Source: JAGTVB01 sp049282355 (GTDB lineage Bacteria > Pseudomonadota > Gammaproteobacteria > HK1). From it: a DNA stretch of 14,846 nt. Positions within the stretch are counted from its first letter, which is position 1, and the number at the start of each line of letters is the position of its first letter. The position numbers and the translations under genes are program-made. Below, piece after piece: positions 8,201 to 13,722 of the stretch. The stretch is taken from positions 1 through 14,846 of the forward strand of contig JBAPTW010000447.1 of NCBI GenBank assembly GCA_049282355.1, read 5' to 3'. The notes below the pieces were generated by a model that saw only the letters and a program-made list of their open reading frames with translations, was not told the origin of the DNA and searched no databases.

Positions 8201-8713
8201 GAGCACGATGCCGATCGCCCGCTCGTGCTGGTCGTGGGCCAAAGAGCGGAATAAGAAATCAATCGGCAGCCGAAGCCCCCGCCGGGCCGTTGGGTGCGTG
8301 AGATGGAGGCTTGCGTGCATCATGCCCATGTCTTTATCGGGGGGGATAATGTAGACACAGTTCGGCTGGACCTTCACGCCGTCCTCCACCTCAAAGACCT
8401 CCATGCGCGTTTGACGCTGGACGAGATCGGCGAGGATGCTCTTGTGGGTGGGATCGAGGTGTTGGACGACGACGAAAGCCATGCCAGGTGTCGCGGGCAG
8501 GTGGGTGAAGAACTGTTCCAGCGCATCCAATCCGCCAGCGGAAGCGCCGATGCCCACGATGGGGAAATGGATGCCGGCATCGGACATCCCCTTAGGCTCC
8601 TTTGGCCCAGCGGCCTCAAGGCTTTCGGAAGTGGAGTTATTTGTGGACGGCTCCGGGGCCTTCGTGTGGCTTTTCTCGGCCGCTGGCGGTCGATGCTGTT
8701 CTTTCTCGACCAT
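5270..8713 (-). CDS. CheB-CheR fusion with coiled coil and PAS domains
   Basis: The 1147-residue product is cytoplasmic. After a polar tail (1-48), a CheB methylesterase domain (about 50-235) carries the Ser-His-Asp set: Ser58 in GASAGG, His85 in VVVQH, Asp177 in SGTGSD. It lacks the receiver domain that gates classical CheB. A CheR methyltransferase (about 250-512) follows, with the S-adenosylmethionine loop VPGCATGEEAYS (352-363), ATDID (385-389) and the RNLLIYM motif (457-463). A degenerate PAS (about 557-660), a long coiled coil of NEELxST-type repeats (680-770) and three PAS domains (about 770-870, 880-990, 1003-1122) complete it. Such proteins are thought to tune methylation of chemoreceptors or related substrates. 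It ends right after the last PAS with a basic tail (EERKKRRKR); many relatives continue into a histidine kinase, so the tail may be a late frameshift. Start ATG 8713 has GAGGAG 8 nt upstream. Confidence 0.94.
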   Translation of the reverse strand: MVEKEQHRPPAAEKSHTKAPEPSTNNSTSESLEAAGPKEPKGMSDAGIHFPIVGIGASAGGLDALEQFFTHLPATPGMAFVVVQHLDPTHKSILADLVQRQTRMEVFEVEDGVKVQPNCVYIIPPDKDMGMMHASLHLTHPTARRGLRLPIDFLFRSLAHDQHERAIGIVLSGTGSDGTLGLKAVKEEGGMVMVQDPETAKYDGMPRRAIATGLVDVVLPPNEMAKQLIAYVRHAFGRGIQSPPLAKPESKSELLKVFIQLRTQTGHDFSGYKPTTILRRIERRMMLYQLERLADYVRYLQENPAEVQTLFKELLIGVSNFFRDPDAFTALKEKVIPALFKSRSMEPIRVWVPGCATGEEAYSIAILIREQVELLKQDVKAQIFATDIDSTAIEVARGGEYPSSIAADVSPERLRRFFAKKDGAYQVNKTLREMLIFAEQNIIKDPPFSKLDLISCRNLLIYMGVDLQKKVFPLFHYALMPDGYLFLGSSETIGELTDLFGVIDRKWKLFQRKEEALSRKTDLDLPILPLRHGVTGLGAGVAAETRKPPSFREVSERQLLERYAPAAVLIDNNGAILYVHGQTGKYLELAEGEANLNIVRMAREGLGIDLTTAIRKAAAQKKAIRYEGIRVKTNDHDQTINLTVTPVPKESGLSDAVLVAFEEAAPAPARPREPDQENTQRAEELERELRSTKEYLQTTIEELETSNEELKSTNEELQSSNEELQSTNEEMETSKEELQSVNEELVTVNSEHEVKLEDLAKSNNDLANLLASTDVGILFLDLDFRIRRFTPTITEVINLIPTDLGRPLGHIVSNLEEDLVHHARKVLDTLVLTTKEVRGKDGRWYLMRVVPYRTVENAVDGIVMTFVDLTEQKRMQFLERLATVVRDSNDAITVQDSEGRILAWNRGAERMYGWTETEALAMHIQDTVPEDKRQEALSFVKALATSEAVESFETQRITKDGRRLDVWLTGTTLAGEEGEPAMIATTERDITEHRRAKEALQKSERRLSLALDGAQMGIWEWDVRANRLVWNPREYELLGLPVGAGDVDTETFFARVHPEDLPELRALLARAVEQGEEFTHEFRIVRPDGEVRWLTGSGRVFRDSTDQAARMLGVNYDITVRKRAEQVVAEEERKKRRKRVCRTDESE

Positions 8714-8741
8714 TGATCATGCTCCTCTGATCATGCTCCTC
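8714..8741 (-). promoter_or_regulatory. Tandemly duplicated Shine-Dalgarno segment before the CheB-CheR gene
   Basis: Two perfect head-to-tail copies of a 14 bp unit (minus strand GAGGAGCATGATCA) lie directly upstream of the start codon. Each copy has a GAGGAG core, 8 nt and 22 nt before the ATG at 8713. The inner one is a normally placed ribosome binding site. Each unit also contains an ATG after its GAGGAG (minus-strand GGAGCATG) and the palindrome TGATCA. Confidence 0.75.
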
Positions 8742-9238
8742 AAGGCGACAGATGGAGGCCTTTGCGGCTTCCTAACGAACCCTTCTCGGCCCGTCCGGAC
8801 GGGTCCTCATCACGACGCGACTAGGCGGTGCTCGGGTCGGCTCTTGATGGAAATCTCTAGGTGCGTGCCGACGGTAAGCGATCGACAACCTAACTTACGC
8901 CAGTCCTGGCGTCTAGTGCCGAGAAAATGCTGAGAGAGGCTCTTGCCGACTGCCGCTGCAAGCGAAGCTCACGATCTCTCGGCGCGATAGATACCAGGGC
9001 CAAATGGAAGCCAGTTTGGCATGCCAAGAAAGAATCGCGTCCGGGCCAGAGACCGCCTCTTAATCTGAGGCGGGGAGATTTCGTCGAACGTCGGCTCTCA
9101 GTATCAACCTGCCGTTCGCCGGCATTGGGCGAATGACTCTTCCTGGCCGAGAGCTGTAGCTCCTCAGCTGGAATGGAACGGCAGCTTCAGCTGATAAGCT
9201 GACCTTTGCGGACCACGCCGCGACAGACCGCAATGGGT
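8742..9238. other. Non-coding stretch upstream of the CheB-CheR gene
   Basis: About 500 bp with no convincing gene on either strand; the short open frames are low-complexity Arg/Ser-rich. It must hold the promoter of the minus-strand CheB-CheR gene, but I cannot pick a clear -35/-10 pair. Visible structures are a perfect 14 bp palindrome CCCGTCCGGACGGG at 8790-8803, about 80 bp upstream of the start and so a candidate operator, a 7 bp stem CCGCCTC/GAGGCGG with a 7 nt loop at 9053-9073 with no T tract, and a dispersed-repeat copy from about 9128. Confidence 0.55.
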
Positions 9239-9241
9239 CGA
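9128..9241. repeat. Dispersed intergenic repeat, copy 2, cut by the IS element
   Basis: The blocks at 9128-9156 and 9219-9241 match, in inverted orientation, 2312-2340 and 2408-2430. The second block ends exactly where the IS1182-type inverted repeat begins (9239), so the insertion sequence landed inside this repeat. On the far side of the IS the sequence resumes GTCGAAAGCG at 10741, plausibly the rest of the interrupted repeat unit. Confidence 0.6.
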
Positions 9242-9263
9242 TACTGTTAAAAAACTCGATACT
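9239..9263. repeat. IS terminal inverted repeat, distal to the transposase start
   Basis: This pairs with 10716-10740 on the opposite strand with four mismatches over 25 bp. It lies about 110 bp beyond the transposase stop codon. Confidence 0.7.
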
Positions 9264-9373
9264 GTGGCAGAGATTGCAGGCCCACCGAGGCGAAATGGTG
9301 TGGCGTTGCTTCATTTTGGGTCCGCCACTCGGTATCGAGGGCGGATTTTCCGGTTAATTCAGCGGGTTTCGCC

Positions 9374-10648
9374 TCATGCGGGCGCACCTATCCTGTGATC
9401 GGGCAGCGCTTGCGCCGAGAGTTCGGCCAGCCGTCGCAGGTTCTGGACGGTGGCCGCCAGCACGAATTCGTCGTTGGCCCCTGTGAGCCCACGAAGGCGC
9501 AGCCGGTCGAGCCTGAGCATGCGCTTGAGGTGGGCGAAGAGCATCTCGACCTTTTTGCGATGACAACATGACTGGCGGTAGTGCGGCGTTTTAGCAATGC
9601 GCCGAGCCACCTCGCGCGCGGCCTCGTGGACGCTTCGCGCGATCTTGCGATGGGGGCTGTTCGGGCAGCAACGTGGCTTCAACTCACAGGCATTGCAATC
9701 GAGCTGACTGGCGCGATAAATAAGGGTGTTGGCTTTCGTAATGCCTGAGCGCTGTTTTTTGAAGGGACGCCGATGGTGCCGAAGCGCTTTGCCTTTGCCG
9801 GCGGGGCAGCGGTATTCGTCCGAGTCCTCATTCCAGAGGAAGTCGCTCACAGAAAACGTCCCGTCTTTGCACTCAGTTTTGTCCCAGACCGGCACGTGCG
9901 GTTCAATCGCCTTCTCATCGACGAGCCAGGCGAGCATCGGTGCGCTGCCGTAGCAGCGACATCGAGAATCAAACCCCACTGCGTATCGACCGCGTAGTTG
10001 GTCGAGTCGGCAAAGAAGGCCGGGCCACCGGGTGCCGCGGTCCACTGTGCCAGCGGGTCGGTCAGTGAAACCGCTTTGGGTGTGGCTTCAGCCAACGCGT
10101 CGGCATCCAATGCCTGCAGGTATTCGCGTACGGCACGGGTGCTGCGCTTCGGGTCCGTCCAGTCCACTTCCGCGGTTCCCGGCACACGTCGTTGCCGATG
10201 GGCATCGGCTTTCACCACACTGGCATCCTCGGCGAAACCTTCGCCCTTAACCAAGCCCTCGGCCATGCAACGGTGCATCACCTGTTCAAACACGAAGCGA
10301 AAGGCCTCGCTCGTCGCGAAATCGCCCGTGCCGGTTCTTGGAAAACGTCGAATGATCGGGCGCTGACCCCGCAAGCCCCAACCGGCAGAACCAGCGATAG
10401 GCCAGATTCAGGTGCACCTCTTCACACAGGCGCCGCTCCGAGCGAATGCCGAAGCAATAGCGCACCATCAGCTCGGGGTCCACCGAGGGTCGCCCGATGG
10501 TACTGTAGAATGGTTCTAGGTGTGCGGACCGGTTGCTCAGATCAAGCACCCCGTCAATGCGACGCAACGAGTGCTCCGGGGGCACATGGTTCTCAAGACA
10601 GAAGTCGTAAAAGAGCTGATCCTGACCCGTGAGCAGCTGTCCCATCAT
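9374..10648 (-). pseudogene. IS1182 family transposase, broken
   Basis: Three minus-strand frames together rebuild one transposase. Frame 1 (10648 to about 10313) gives MMGQLLTGQDQLFYDFCLEN through NLAYRWFCRLG and STFSKNRHGRFRD. One extra base near 10313 shifts to frame 2 (SEAFRFVFEQ, then FAEDASVVKADAHRQR, which carries the first catalytic Asp, to WGLILDV). Around 9955-9963 the protein jumps to YGSAPMLAWLVDEK in frame 3, which then runs through the Cys-rich CNACELKPRCCPN and the KVEMLFAHLKRMLRL block with the catalytic Glu. The jump removes roughly 30 residues that carry the second catalytic Asp (GDTAYG in relatives). Compared with relatives as I recall them, a short in-frame loss also lies after ELMVR (near 10459). 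The element cannot move on its own. Confidence 0.85.
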
Positions 10649-10877
10649 CGGCGTGATACCCCCCCCAAATCGACTACCCGATCAGATCGGTGGGACCGAC
10701 GAGAGTCGCAGCATGAGCACCGAGTTTTTCAACACTATCGGTCGAAAGCGATCCTTCACCCCTGTACTGGCAGGCGGCTGCTCTAGCTGGACAGCAAACA
10801 TTTGCGGGCGCCTGCGCGCCGTTTCACATCCCGGCCACGGCAACGCTTCGCATCGTGGTTACTCGCCGCGCCCACAA
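10584..10877. repeat. 294 bp direct repeat flanking the toxin-antitoxin cluster, left copy
   Basis: This matches 13368-13659 (292 bp) in the same orientation with about five substitutions and a small difference in a C tract near 10660-10667. It contains the first ~22 codons of the IS transposase, the IS terminal repeat (10716-10740) and 137 bp of DNA outside the IS. The duplication is therefore not a simple second insertion of the IS. It ends at CGCCCACAA (10869-10877), where the recombinase-fragment duplicate starts. Confidence 0.9.
10716..10740. repeat. IS terminal inverted repeat, proximal to the transposase start
   Basis: This is the partner of 9239-9263 and lies about 70 bp before the transposase start at 10648. 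An identical copy is at 13498-13522. Confidence 0.72.
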
Positions 10878-10983
10878 CGCGTCGACTCTAGCCGAAACGC
10901 CTTTTTTGTAACGAGTTGATAGGTTGCTGGACCGCCAGCGGCAATCGCTTTTTCGTATCGAGATCGAAGATACAGTTGGAATT
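10875..10983. repeat. 109 bp direct repeat, copy 2 (isolated recombinase fragment)
   Basis: This is near-identical to 2114-2222 with three mismatches and no gaps. Here the fragment is cut off on both sides: to the left it abuts the 294 bp repeat, and to the right it passes into unrelated sequence before the three-gene cluster. It codes for nothing by itself. DNA from the recombinase locus was evidently joined to the cluster's upstream side. Confidence 0.9.
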
Positions 10984-11160
10984 ATTGAAGGCATGACGAA
11001 TGGCCTGGTTCAGATCAACCTTTCTTCCGTCAGGGACGGTTCGATCACCTCTCCCGTGCCGATCTTGCTACTCCTAGCCCGATCTTAATTCGCGGGCGCG
11101 GTTGTCGTTATCGCGGGAGGAGTCGTATCCTTCTTAATTTATAGAAACTTTTTTTGGCGC

Positions 11161-11874
11161 ATGATCATGAAAGCCGACCTTGAGCGGATGAACGTGACAT
11201 ATGAGCTTGAATTTGCTACTCCCTCATTCGATCTGCCAGCTAGCAGCGTCACGGTGCTTCGTGCACTGTATGAGAAAGTTCATCCTCGGTACCCGATGAG
11301 AACGCAGCAGATGCAGGTACTCGGAGGCAGCCTGCTATCGGATGTGCACGTTCGCGCCACCCTGTTCAGCGGAAATGCCGTCATTGACGTATCCGTGGAT
11401 GCAATGTCCCTCGTTTTCAATAACTTGACGACCAAAGATGATTTGGAGGTGTGTCAGGATTGCATTTTACTGAGCGAGGAGGCGCTTCAGAGCTCGCTAC
11501 CAAATGTTTCTGTCCGTGCAGTAGCCATAAAGCCGACCTTGTTCCTGAAGCTAGGCGACGGCCACGAGAATGCCAGTGATCATCTAGTGCGGGTGATGGG
11601 TTCAACCATGAAGCTTGACCAAGCTGAATTCGGTAATGCTATTACGCACCCTGGAGTGAATCTCGAAGTTGAGAACTCCGAGGAAGGTTGGAGCGTCATC
11701 TTTCACGCATTCCGCAATCGTACGAGGACATCGTCCCTGATACTTTCATGTCAGGCAAGCTATGGCGCGGAAGGGAAGGTTCGTGGGCTTGAAAACCGTG
11801 TAGCCCACCTAGAACAACTGTTGACGGTATTCCTCGAATACATCGGACTCGAAACGCCAGTTTCGATTGACTGA
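11161..11874 (+). CDS. Unrecognised protein, first gene of the RES/Xre cluster
   Basis: The 237-residue product has no signal peptide, membrane segment or Cys/His metal motif. Residues 11-130 alternate strand-like and helical segments (TYELEFATPSFDLP; HVRATLFSGNAVIDVSVDAMSLVF; VSVRAVAIKPTLFLKLG); a second part (about 140-202) again looks beta-rich (VNLEVENSEEGWSVIFHAF; SSLILSCQASYG). A short C-terminal helix (207-230, LENRVAHLEQLLTVFLEYIG) could be an oligomerisation coiled coil. I recognise no family with confidence; a faint general likeness to the TIGR04255 group of toxin-associated proteins is only an impression. No clear Shine-Dalgarno precedes ATG 11161; ATG 11167 and 11188 are alternatives. 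The stop lies 19 bp before the antitoxin GTG, and the antitoxin's ribosome binding site lies just past it, so the two are almost surely co-transcribed. Confidence 0.8.
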   Translation: MIMKADLERMNVTYELEFATPSFDLPASSVTVLRALYEKVHPRYPMRTQQMQVLGGSLLSDVHVRATLFSGNAVIDVSVDAMSLVFNNLTTKDDLEVCQDCILLSEEALQSSLPNVSVRAVAIKPTLFLKLGDGHENASDHLVRVMGSTMKLDQAEFGNAITHPGVNLEVENSEEGWSVIFHAFRNRTRTSSLILSCQASYGAEGKVRGLENRVAHLEQLLTVFLEYIGLETPVSID

Positions 11875-11880
11875 TTTTAA

Positions 11881-11886
11881 GAGGAG
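11881..11886 (+). promoter_or_regulatory. Ribosome binding site that fixes the antitoxin start
   Basis: GAGGAG (part of AAGAGGAG) is 7 nt before GTG 11894. This favours that GTG over the upstream in-frame TTG at 11867, which has no Shine-Dalgarno and lies inside the preceding gene. Confidence 0.65.
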
Positions 11887-11893
11887 TTTGATT

Positions 11894-12508
11894 GTGCCAC
11901 GCGCTAATGGACAGGGCAAGCTTACGGCCGGCGCGCTAGATTCTCCCTTTTGTGCGTCTTTGTCTTTGCCTCTGGGCGCAAGCAAAGGGCCGCCAGCTGT
12001 GGACCCATCAGCACTGCCGTCTGAAGACGAAAGGCTCGAGGGTATTTTTGCAGTGCTGGACTCACGCTCCGAGGAAGGCCAATTCCGCGGCTCAGTGTTT
12101 AGTCAACTTACTACTGTCAGAGTAACGTCGGCAAAGAGTTCGCCGTACAGAGGTAGGATTACTGGTCCGGTTAGATTCATCAATCAACTTCTCGATACGT
12201 GGCATTTAAATACCGACGCAGCCTGCACGTTGCTTGGATTTGAGCCTTCTGATTCTGCTTACATCAATAACATACTTCGAGGTTACGCTACCCTCCGCGG
12301 GCGAGATGCAAAGGATCGAACTGCGTATCTCTTTCAGATCCGAAAGTCACTGGCAGCGCTCTTCCGAGACCAGTCTGTCGAAAATGACTGGCTTAGAGAA
12401 CCCCAAGATATTTTGAATGGTGAGACGCCTATGAATTTGATGCTGGAAGGTTCAATGGAGAATCTGCTCTTGGTGAAGGAGTATGTTGAGCTGGTAGCAG
12501 GGCGGTAA
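11894..12508 (+). CDS. MbcA/ParS/Xre-type antitoxin of a RES toxin
   Basis: From GTG 11894 the product has 204 residues (213 from TTG 11867). The first ~85 are polar, Ser/Pro-rich and probably disordered, longer than in typical antitoxins of this class. Residues about 92-138 resemble the Xre-like helix-turn-helix part (RFINQLLDTWHLNTDAACTL through NNILRGYATLRG). The C-terminal segment has the DUF2384-type toxin-binding signature: RKSLAALFRD at 150, WLREPQDILNGETPMNLMLE at 166 and LLVKEYVELVAG at the end. By family knowledge it would bind the RES protein, block its active site and repress its own promoter. It follows the unrecognised gene with a 19 bp gap, and the toxin TTG starts 2 bp after its stop. 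The toxin pairing is what makes the call firm. Confidence 0.87.
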   Translation: MPRANGQGKLTAGALDSPFCASLSLPLGASKGPPAVDPSALPSEDERLEGIFAVLDSRSEEGQFRGSVFSQLTTVRVTSAKSSPYRGRITGPVRFINQLLDTWHLNTDAACTLLGFEPSDSAYINNILRGYATLRGRDAKDRTAYLFQIRKSLAALFRDQSVENDWLREPQDILNGETPMNLMLEGSMENLLLVKEYVELVAGR

Positions 12509-12510
12509 CT

Positions 12511-13143
12511 TTGCTCGAACCGATTTCTACGGAAGTGCTGCAGTCGGAGGTGTTTCGGTTGGCAAGTCAGCAACGAAACGTTGACTTTCTCCGGGAGCAA
12601 GGATTCGATGACGAGAGCGTTAATGAGATGCTCGACTTGTTGAAAGCACGCGGTATTTCTGACAAGGCTGAAGACTTGTGTGATGGACCCTTCCGATCCA
12701 AGCCGAGACTTCAGAAAGCTGGCTATCTCACTCGGTTTTCGGACGGCACCTTCCCAGTCTTCTACAGTGCCCTAGAGCCCGAGACGGCTGAGGCGGAGAT
12801 TCGATACTGGTTCCTTAAGATCGCAGGAAAACCTACTAGACCTCGAGCTGCTTACTACTCACGTTTCTCGTGCACCTTCGATGGGTCGATAAAGGATCTG
12901 AGGCCCATGCATGCAGAATGGCCTAACCTCACTCATGACAGTGACTATCGTTTCTGCAACAGTCTGGGGACCGAAGCCGTGACCTCTCGTCTTGATGGTC
13001 TAGTGACACCCTCCGCGCGAAACTCTAATGGAACAAACATTCCAGTGTTTCAGCGACGTGCCATTAGCAGTCCTGTGATTCACGCCCTTGTGGTGGTAAC
13101 GCTAGATCCTTCGACCGGAGAGGCTGAGATTACTGAACTTTAG
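12511..13143 (+). CDS. RES domain toxin
   Basis: The 210-residue product reads from a TTG start 2 bp after the antitoxin stop, which suggests translational coupling; only a weak AGGGCGG precedes it. An N-terminal helical part (1-70) leads into the RES domain: RFSDGTFPVFYSALEPETAE carries Arg75, Tyr85 and the Glu94/Glu96 region, and TPSARNSNGTNIPVFQRRAI carries Ser168 and Asn176, so the Arg-Glu-Ser set that names the family is present. Characterised RES toxins (for example MbcT) destroy NAD+, and ParT ADP-ribosylates phosphoribosyl pyrophosphate synthetase; either activity would arrest growth when antitoxin is lost. The frame is intact to its stop. The cluster looks AT-richer than the signalling genes to the left, in keeping with acquired DNA. 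Confidence 0.9.
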   Translation: MLEPISTEVLQSEVFRLASQQRNVDFLREQGFDDESVNEMLDLLKARGISDKAEDLCDGPFRSKPRLQKAGYLTRFSDGTFPVFYSALEPETAEAEIRYWFLKIAGKPTRPRAAYYSRFSCTFDGSIKDLRPMHAEWPNLTHDSDYRFCNSLGTEAVTSRLDGLVTPSARNSNGTNIPVFQRRAISSPVIHALVVVTLDPSTGEAEITEL

Positions 13144-13367
13144 GGGGAGTGTTTTAGAGTTGGGTTCTATTGTCGGAGAATGGTGGTCTATCCGTCTTTT
13201 AGTACGCCGCGTATAGCCGAAATAGCCGCTCACATAGTGGTCCATGTCTTTCCGAGGCTGTCGTGCGCCCGTCGGTGTTATCGGTTCCGAGGCGCCTTTG
13301 TAAGCTACTGAAGCGCGTAACGGTTCGATGCTCCGTTATCACTGAACACATTCGCTGAATCGTTGCG

Positions 13368-13522
13368 ACATGGTTCTCAAGACAGAAGTCGTAAAAAAGC
13401 TGATCCTGACCCGTGAGCAGCTGTCCCATCATCGGCGTGATACCCCACAAATCGACTACCCGATCAGATCGGTGGGACCGACGAGAGTTGCAGCATGAGC
13501 ACCGAGTTTTTCAACACTATCG
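13368..13522 (-). mobile_element. IS1182-type end fragment (5' transposase stub plus inverted repeat)
   Basis: On the minus strand the stub encodes MMGQLLTGQDQLFYDFCLEN from about 13432, and the match to the IS ends at 13368; the frame then runs on in unrelated sequence to 13199. The terminal inverted repeat is at 13498-13522. Without the rest of the transposase or the other end it is an immobile relic. Confidence 0.8.
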
Positions 13523-13659
13523 GTCGAAAGCGATCCTTCACCCCTGTACTGGCAGGCGGCTGCTCTAGCTGAACAGCAAACATTTGCGGCCGCCTGCGCG
13601 CCGTTTCACATCCCGGCCACGGCAACGCTTCGCATCGTGGTTACTCGCCGCGCCCGCAA
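13368..13659. repeat. 292 bp direct repeat flanking the toxin-antitoxin cluster, right copy
   Basis: This is the near-identical partner of 10584-10877. It begins abruptly inside the transposase coding sequence and ends at CGCCCGCAA (13651-13659), after which the acetyltransferase locus begins. The unit from one repeat to the other is 2784 bp, and recombination between the copies would remove the whole three-gene cluster. Confidence 0.9.
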
Positions 13660-13722
13660 TATCCCGGTGACGATACGCTGCGCTTTGTCCCAGCCCAGCC
13701 GTATCGTGAGGTCTCGACACAG

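Larger units (their letters stand above)
9239..10740 (-). mobile_element. Degenerate IS1182-type insertion sequence
   Basis: The element is about 1.5 kb and bounded by imperfect 25 bp terminal inverted repeats at 9239-9263 and 10716-10740 (21 of 25 matched; both share a GTTxAAAAACTCG core, counting the right end on the minus strand). One transposase reading frame fills the interior on the minus strand and is broken. GTCG occurs at 9237-9240 and 10741-10744 and could be a 4 bp target duplication, although it overlaps the left repeat as aligned, so the exact ends are uncertain by 2 bp. The right-hand end of the same IS recurs at 13368-13522. Confidence 0.75.

Noticed and set aside
8927..9136. 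Plus-strand 69-codon open frame
   Set aside because: It is an Arg/Ser-rich product overlapping a hairpin and the dispersed repeat, with no ribosome binding site or family resemblance.
10629..10919. Plus-strand open frame across the IS end and repeat (96 codons)
   Set aside because: It is antisense to the transposase start and crosses the IS boundary and a duplicated fragment; the second copy of the repeat has a stop in the same frame.
11867..11893. TTG at 11867 as the antitoxin start
   Set aside because: It overlaps the preceding gene and lacks a Shine-Dalgarno, while GTG 11894 has GAGGAG at 7 nt.
13314..13342. Possible tRNA T-arm (GGTTCGATGCTCC)
   Set aside because: The arms do not pair as a T-stem, and no acceptor, D or anticodon arms are found upstream.
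10984..13366. Integron gene-cassette array around the toxin-antitoxin genes
   Set aside because: I found no convincing attC site with paired core sites at either end; direct repeats with IS material explain the edges better.
13199..13450. Minus-strand 83-codon open frame as a real small gene
   Set aside because: Its first part is the transposase N-terminus inside the repeat; the rest is unrelated read-through sequence past the break at 13368.
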